Of a stretch of DNA of 64,000 nucleotides, positions 59,618 through 64,000 are shown one piece after another (position 1 is the first letter of the stretch; every line of letters begins with the position of its first letter). The notes under the pieces were generated by a model. That model had not been told where the DNA came from. It was given only the letters and a program-made list of their open reading frames with translations, and did no database searches. The DNA comes from Ectocarpus siliculosus. Lineage: Eukaryota; Sar; Phaeophyceae; Ectocarpales; Ectocarpaceae. The position numbers and the translations under genes were made by a program. The stretch spans positions 843,412 to 907,411 of the forward strand of contig FN649747.1 of assembly GCA_000310025.1 (NCBI GenBank), in the 5' to 3' direction.

Positions 59618-62600
59618 CTAGGCCGTGGGGTTCCGGCTGGTCAGCTTCTGCAGTCTTGAACTGTCGCCTAGCAGCAATTCGCTGCCGTGTGTCGAAAAGC
59701 GTTCGTTGGCCGCTTTAGTCACCACCAGATGGGTCTGCCAACAACGGCCACAAGCACGCGAGAAAAAAAAAGCATTCGTGAATAGTGTGTGGGATCTTCG
59801 TTTGCTGGAAGGATCGAAGACACCCTAGGGTACATGATTTCTTCCCTCTACTACTTTGGGTTGTACTCACGCCTCGACTGACTTGGGGGGCGTACATGTA
59901 CGCTACCATTCCAGACTCCCCCTCAGTATTCTCTCTGAAGGCAAGAACTGGGGTAGGTGGACATGCCGCAGCGAGAATGACCCGAGGTCAAATTTAGACT
60001 GTGGCCGAGAAGGGTGTTGTTTCGGGTTTACGTGCAGTGTTCTTCCGGCGAATCCCGCCGCATACTCCAGTAGTTTACTGTCCGCCACCTCATCCGGCAC
60101 TACCCCAAGCCATGGTCAGTATCGCGCAAAGGAAACCAACCGTATTCTTCGTTGCATAGTTGCCCACGCCGTACTCATAGGTCTGAGAGACTCAATGTGT
60201 CCTACGCCTTGTGCACATGCTTGTTCTCACTTAGCTTGCAATGAGGTTTCGGAGATAAGCCAGGATTGTGAGAATCCTACCTCGTCTCTGTGCAAAACTT
60301 CGAGGTAGTCCCCGAGTGCTTCCTCGAACGCTGCTGTCGCATGCGCTACCCCTCGCATCCAGTAGTCGTCGAAGATCATAACACCTCCCACCTTGAGCAT
60401 GCGGAACGACAAGAGCGCGTCCCTCAACACATTCTTCATCTGATGGCGGGGTACGGTGTAAATTGGGGGGAAATGATGTTGGGAGGATAGGAGGGCCACG
60501 ATCAGGGTTCCGCCGCACTCAATATTGTACGTCATCCGGCTTCAATAATGTTACTTTCATCCCCAACTGGAGGGGTTTCTCTGATATAGTCAAAACCTCT
60601 GTTCACCGCTCGTTCATTGTCGAACATCGCGTTTCGGCCAGTTGTCGTAAGGCCGTTCTATACCTCACTCATTGTTTCGTGTTGGGTGAGGATAAGGACC
60701 GGCAGAGGGATGGCATCGACACTGTTGCAAGCTTTGTCACCGCAAGAGCGATACCAATAGTTATCGTGGATGTCATTGAGACAAAGAAACACCATTCGTC
60801 GGATACAACTCCCGATGCCGTATGCGTGCAGTTTTTTTTAAAGATTATCTGCAGGTTTCTCAATAGGTCAGTATACGAACGTCAGAGCCGCGTTTTGCCC
60901 GGGCATCCACCTTAACTACTGGTGGGAGAAAGGGCGGGCAAGTTGGGGCAGTAAAGCACAGGGTGATCACCTCAAAGCTCTTGGTGAAGTGGGGAGTAGG
61001 TTCTTGGGAGATAGCTGCTGACAGAGAGGGTTGGTTCTTTGGGCCCTACCGAATGTGTTGGGTCCAATGGTTTTAAAGAATCAATCCACGACCGAGCTTG
61101 CTCAGCCTGCAGCCAGTTGAGAGGACCACCGAGTAAACTCTTCTGAAGGTCAATCCGGTAGAGTCACGGATGCAAGATCGCTTTCACGATCAAACGTCAA
61201 ACCACGAACTCCGTCAGACCCCGTCGTATGTGCCCCCCACCCAAAGGAGTCGCTCCGACGCCACGCTTTAACGGTAAAGCTACAAGAGAAACGGGCTGGG
61301 CTAAATGTACCCTAAAGCACGGTAACGCAATCCGGCCGTGCTGGTACATACAACATGGTTCTCTGGGACCGGCCGAGCAAAATCCTTCCAAATCGTCGCC
61401 AAGCACGTGCTACTCCTAGCCTGCGTGTTCCTTTCGCATGTCGTACATCACCTCGTGTGAGCCATCTAGGAAGACAGCGTCGAAGCGAGAATCAAGCCCG
61501 CTGGCCAGGATGTTTGCCAGAGACTCAAGAGAGGTGCCTTTGAAGGCGACCACACGATCGCCATTAGGGACCCTAGCCATGTTCGAGCGAAATCGGTCCT
61601 GCGTTTACAGATCGAACAGGGTTTAGATTTCCAGGTGCACGGGCTAGCATGTTGCGAAGAAATCTTGCTCTATCCAGCTGCCTTGGGGGGTTGTACAGAA
61701 GTTTGCGGACTGAGTAGAAGAGTTGGCTGATCGGTCGTCCCTGGACATCTATCCAACACAAATAGGTGTTTTTTGCCAAGCATATACTTGAGAATCTTCA
61801 ACCTGGTTGAGGTCACCGCAGCGTTGCAAGATAACGCAAGGCGTAACATTACAACCACCCTCACGGATTACACGATGGAAACATCTCGGCCGATATTCTT
61901 TGTGTGACAAGTACGTCTCGGAAGGATTGGGGTAAACAGAGCCTCCGGAGGAAACAAGCCGCTTCGGCTTCGCACATCAACAGCGGGCAGGGTTTGGCTG
62001 TAGAAGGTTCACAAGCAAGCTATAGCCGTTACCTCTATAGCAGCCATCTCGTATCCGGAGTTCTCTGGCGGTGGACTCCCATTCCATGTGTCCAGGCAGA
62101 CGAGGATAGATTCAGGATGTTTCAAAATATGCTCTGCGATCCATGATGCTGACTCTCCCTGCCAGCTGCCAGTCTGAGCGCAAAGCCGAAAAAAAGAAAG
62201 AAGAGAGATTGTACTCCAAGCACGTTCTTCGTTCGGCGCACCAATCTCTATCCAAATTCGAGCCAAGGGCCTCCAACGTGCTATTCACAAGCGTTGCCCC
62301 GTATACCCTCCGTATTTGCTCCGTATACGGCCAAACAAGAGGGACTGAGAAATTTCGGTAACTACCATACTTTCGAGTCTATTGAGTAAACTTCCGACAA
62401 ACCAGCCCTCGCATGTTTGGAACATCCCAACATTTATCACAGTGGCGATGCCACGCTTGCGATGGCATTCGCCTGCAGGGAACCCTGAAGTCTATATGCT
62501 TCACGATGCTACGATGAGCAAAGAGTGGTCAAACCTTACTCTCAAAGAGTACATGTCGCGACCGTCAAGTCTGGGACAACGACGCTGCGGTACAGCACGC

Positions 62601-63762
62601 ACGTTGCAAATTTTCGATTTTCTGCGGATTTCATAAGTTTATTACCTCAAGAACGTGAAACGGCTGTTCTTCCGCCAGTCCCGCCATTCCTCCAAAGAAG
62701 CGCTGGAAAACGCTTTTTAAACTTGGATTCAGCACTAATCCTGTACGATTTTGCTCCAAACGCCAGGCTTTGAGCTGCACAGGGCACATACGCACATCAC
62801 GAGTGGCAAACCCGTGCCGAGCACCAGGGGGGAACAACACATCTCTTGCGTTTTAACACAACCGCATGTTTTCGTTCGCGCACGTCACGCAGAGATTCGG
62901 CCCTAACCGGTGGAGCAAACTCCTTCATGCACGCCTTTTACCCACCCTTTTGATTGATTTGATAGAGACGTATGGATAGTATGGGGCCAAAGCCAAGTGT
63001 AGCAGCAATGGCAGCGAGGACCCTGAACGGAGGAGAGCCCCTTCGAAGCGCGTCGCCAACGGTCGAAATGTGTGTCGGGGGAATGGTGCAAGCTCATTAA
63101 AACGTAGAACATGTTCATGAGATGCTGAACAAGGTAGGTGTTCAAAATCAATCGTTTACGTAACTTCGCTCTTTGCGCACGACCATCGGTGTAAGACGAA
63201 AACGTCTCTATTTCTTGTGTTCACATTAAAAACCGTTCCGATCTTTGCCCAGTGCCTCCTACCGGTACTGGTCCAACTGAAATAGCGCGGACATCGCGCA
63301 CTACCCCAAAGGAGCAAGAATGCATGTTGTTCAGACAGTATTCAGAAGGAAGAGGATCCCAAGAACCAATACACAAGCAACAATGACAAGAACGTAGGAA
63401 CCACAAAATAGGTCATTGCGAGGCAGAGTATTGCAAGGCAGCAATAATTGTGTTCAACGTACCACGCCCAGCATCGCTGGCTGGTTTGCCACTCATTGTG
63501 ATAAAACTTTCGACCGTCTCGGCTACAAATGGTCGGCTGCTGTGCCAGCACCACAGAGTTCTAACACCCACCCTCCAACCCCAAGATCGGGGTAGAGAGC
63601 CATCGTTGTCTAGATCCTACAAAACCTCGGTTGCCTAGACTGAGATTTCCTTCTGCACACATCCTTTCGTACCTTTTCCATCTTCCACTGGGTCGTGATG
63701 GATATGGCGTGTTCATCGCTGACGCCGGCCTCTCGACAGCCCTCGGCGATCACCGCGCTACA
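59618..63762 (-). CDS. gene G: class I SAM methyltransferase, paralogue of F (exons 2-7; exon 1 off the right edge)
   Basis: Exons in transcript order: 63762-63673, 62774-62646, 62173-62033, 61598-61452, 60439-60281, 59734-59618; all phase 0, about 202 residues. Each matches the F exon of the same rank: AVIAEGCREAGVSDEHAISI; FFGGMAGLAEEQPFHVLE; GSWQGESASWIAEHILKHPE with LVCLDTWNG; NGDRVVAFKGTSLESLA and LDGSHE; LLSFRMLKVGGVMIFDDYWM; and the end THLVVTKAANERF. Lengths of the three core exons (141, 147, 159) are the same as in F. The signal or anchor exon should lie beyond 64000, given the 2.3 kb first intron of F. Compared with F the C-terminal tail is 11 residues shorter. Confidence 0.85.
63221..63300. 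repeat. about 80-bp dispersed repeat, copy 2
   Basis: Shares its first 24 bases exactly with 52161-52184 and diverges gradually after that. It lies in the intron between G exons 2 and 3. Confidence 0.75.
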
Positions 63763-64000
63763 CTGTCTAAGCAAAAACAACGGGGACAACGACACACCAT
63801 CTTGTTTTTGAGGAGCGTGTGTACCACATCATCTGTAGCGATCACCGTATGTGCTTCGGTTGTAGGCATCAAATGTGTGCGACGTTCTCAAGTTGGCTAT
63901 CATGGGATATCCTAGTTGTCCAAACGTCCATGAAAGCTTGTAGAAATTCCATGGAGGAAGCCATTCAACTTCCATGGAAGCGGAATGTAAACCGTATGGA
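63763..64000. repeat. intron 1 of gene G with CTTCCATGGAAG palindromes
   Basis: No exon is seen. From 63928 to the window end the motifs GTCCATGAAAGC, ATTCCATGGAGGAAG and CTTCCATGGAAG (63969-63980) recur, matching the cluster in intron 1 of gene F. Confidence 0.65.

Noticed and set aside
1-64000. Integrated virus, retroelement or Polinton-like genes
   Set aside because: No reverse transcriptase, integrase, capsid or viral polymerase motif was seen in any frame examined by eye.

Overview
The window looks like nuclear DNA of a brown alga (Ectocarpus-like stramenopile). Genes are broken into short exons by GT-AG introns of about 0.3-2.3 kb. Long T/G-rich stretches that look like 3' untranslated regions follow stop codons. 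CAG/CTG microsatellites are common and strands often switch. The best recognised products are sugar-nucleotide, glycosyltransferase and methyltransferase enzymes of the kind brown algae use on wall and secreted glycans. The organism is inferred from style and gene content; no marker gene proves it. No bacterial, viral or LTR-element gene was recognised.

Layout. 1-3.86 kb: the 3' end of an unrecognised gene, then a 1.1 kb block of degenerate minisatellite-like repeats. 3.86-8.45 kb (+): a complete five-exon UDP-glucuronate 4-epimerase-like gene with strongly GC-ending codons and a polyglutamine tail. 11.7-17.2 kb (-): a rhomboid intramembrane protease with an organelle-type N-terminus; one of its splice acceptors lies inside a CAG tract. 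18.5-19.8 kb (+): a small secreted protein; 19.9-20.6 kb (-): an unassigned ORF. 21.2-23.9 kb (+): a class I SAM-dependent methyltransferase.

26.3-30.3 kb (+): a secreted protein of unknown role. 30.5-43.7 kb (+): a very large gene, signal peptide first, with an unrecognised glycosyltransferase-like middle and a clear GT61 (DUF563) domain at its C-terminus. 44.0-48.5 kb (-): a GT31 core-1 beta-1,3-galactosyltransferase (C1GALT1)-like gene, convergent with the GT61 gene.

50.7-63.8 kb: three paralogues of one secreted or membrane-anchored methyltransferase family. E (-, 50.7-51.8) keeps only the N-terminal part, F (+, 52.7-59.1) is complete, and G (-, 59.6-63.8) runs off the right edge. E and F are head to head, F and G tail to tail. 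F and G share exon lengths and intron phases exactly, and their first introns carry the same CTTCCATGGAAG palindrome repeat.

How the genes may work together (inference): the epimerase supplies UDP-galacturonate-type donors, the GT61 and GT31 proteins would act on glycans in the secretory pathway, and the methyltransferases could decorate glycans or other secreted substrates. Exons of the right-hand 45 kb have mixed codon third positions, unlike the epimerase, which suggests faster-evolving accessory families. Multi-exon models were built by hand from reading frame, splice signals and phase, so exon edges of poorly conserved genes may be off.
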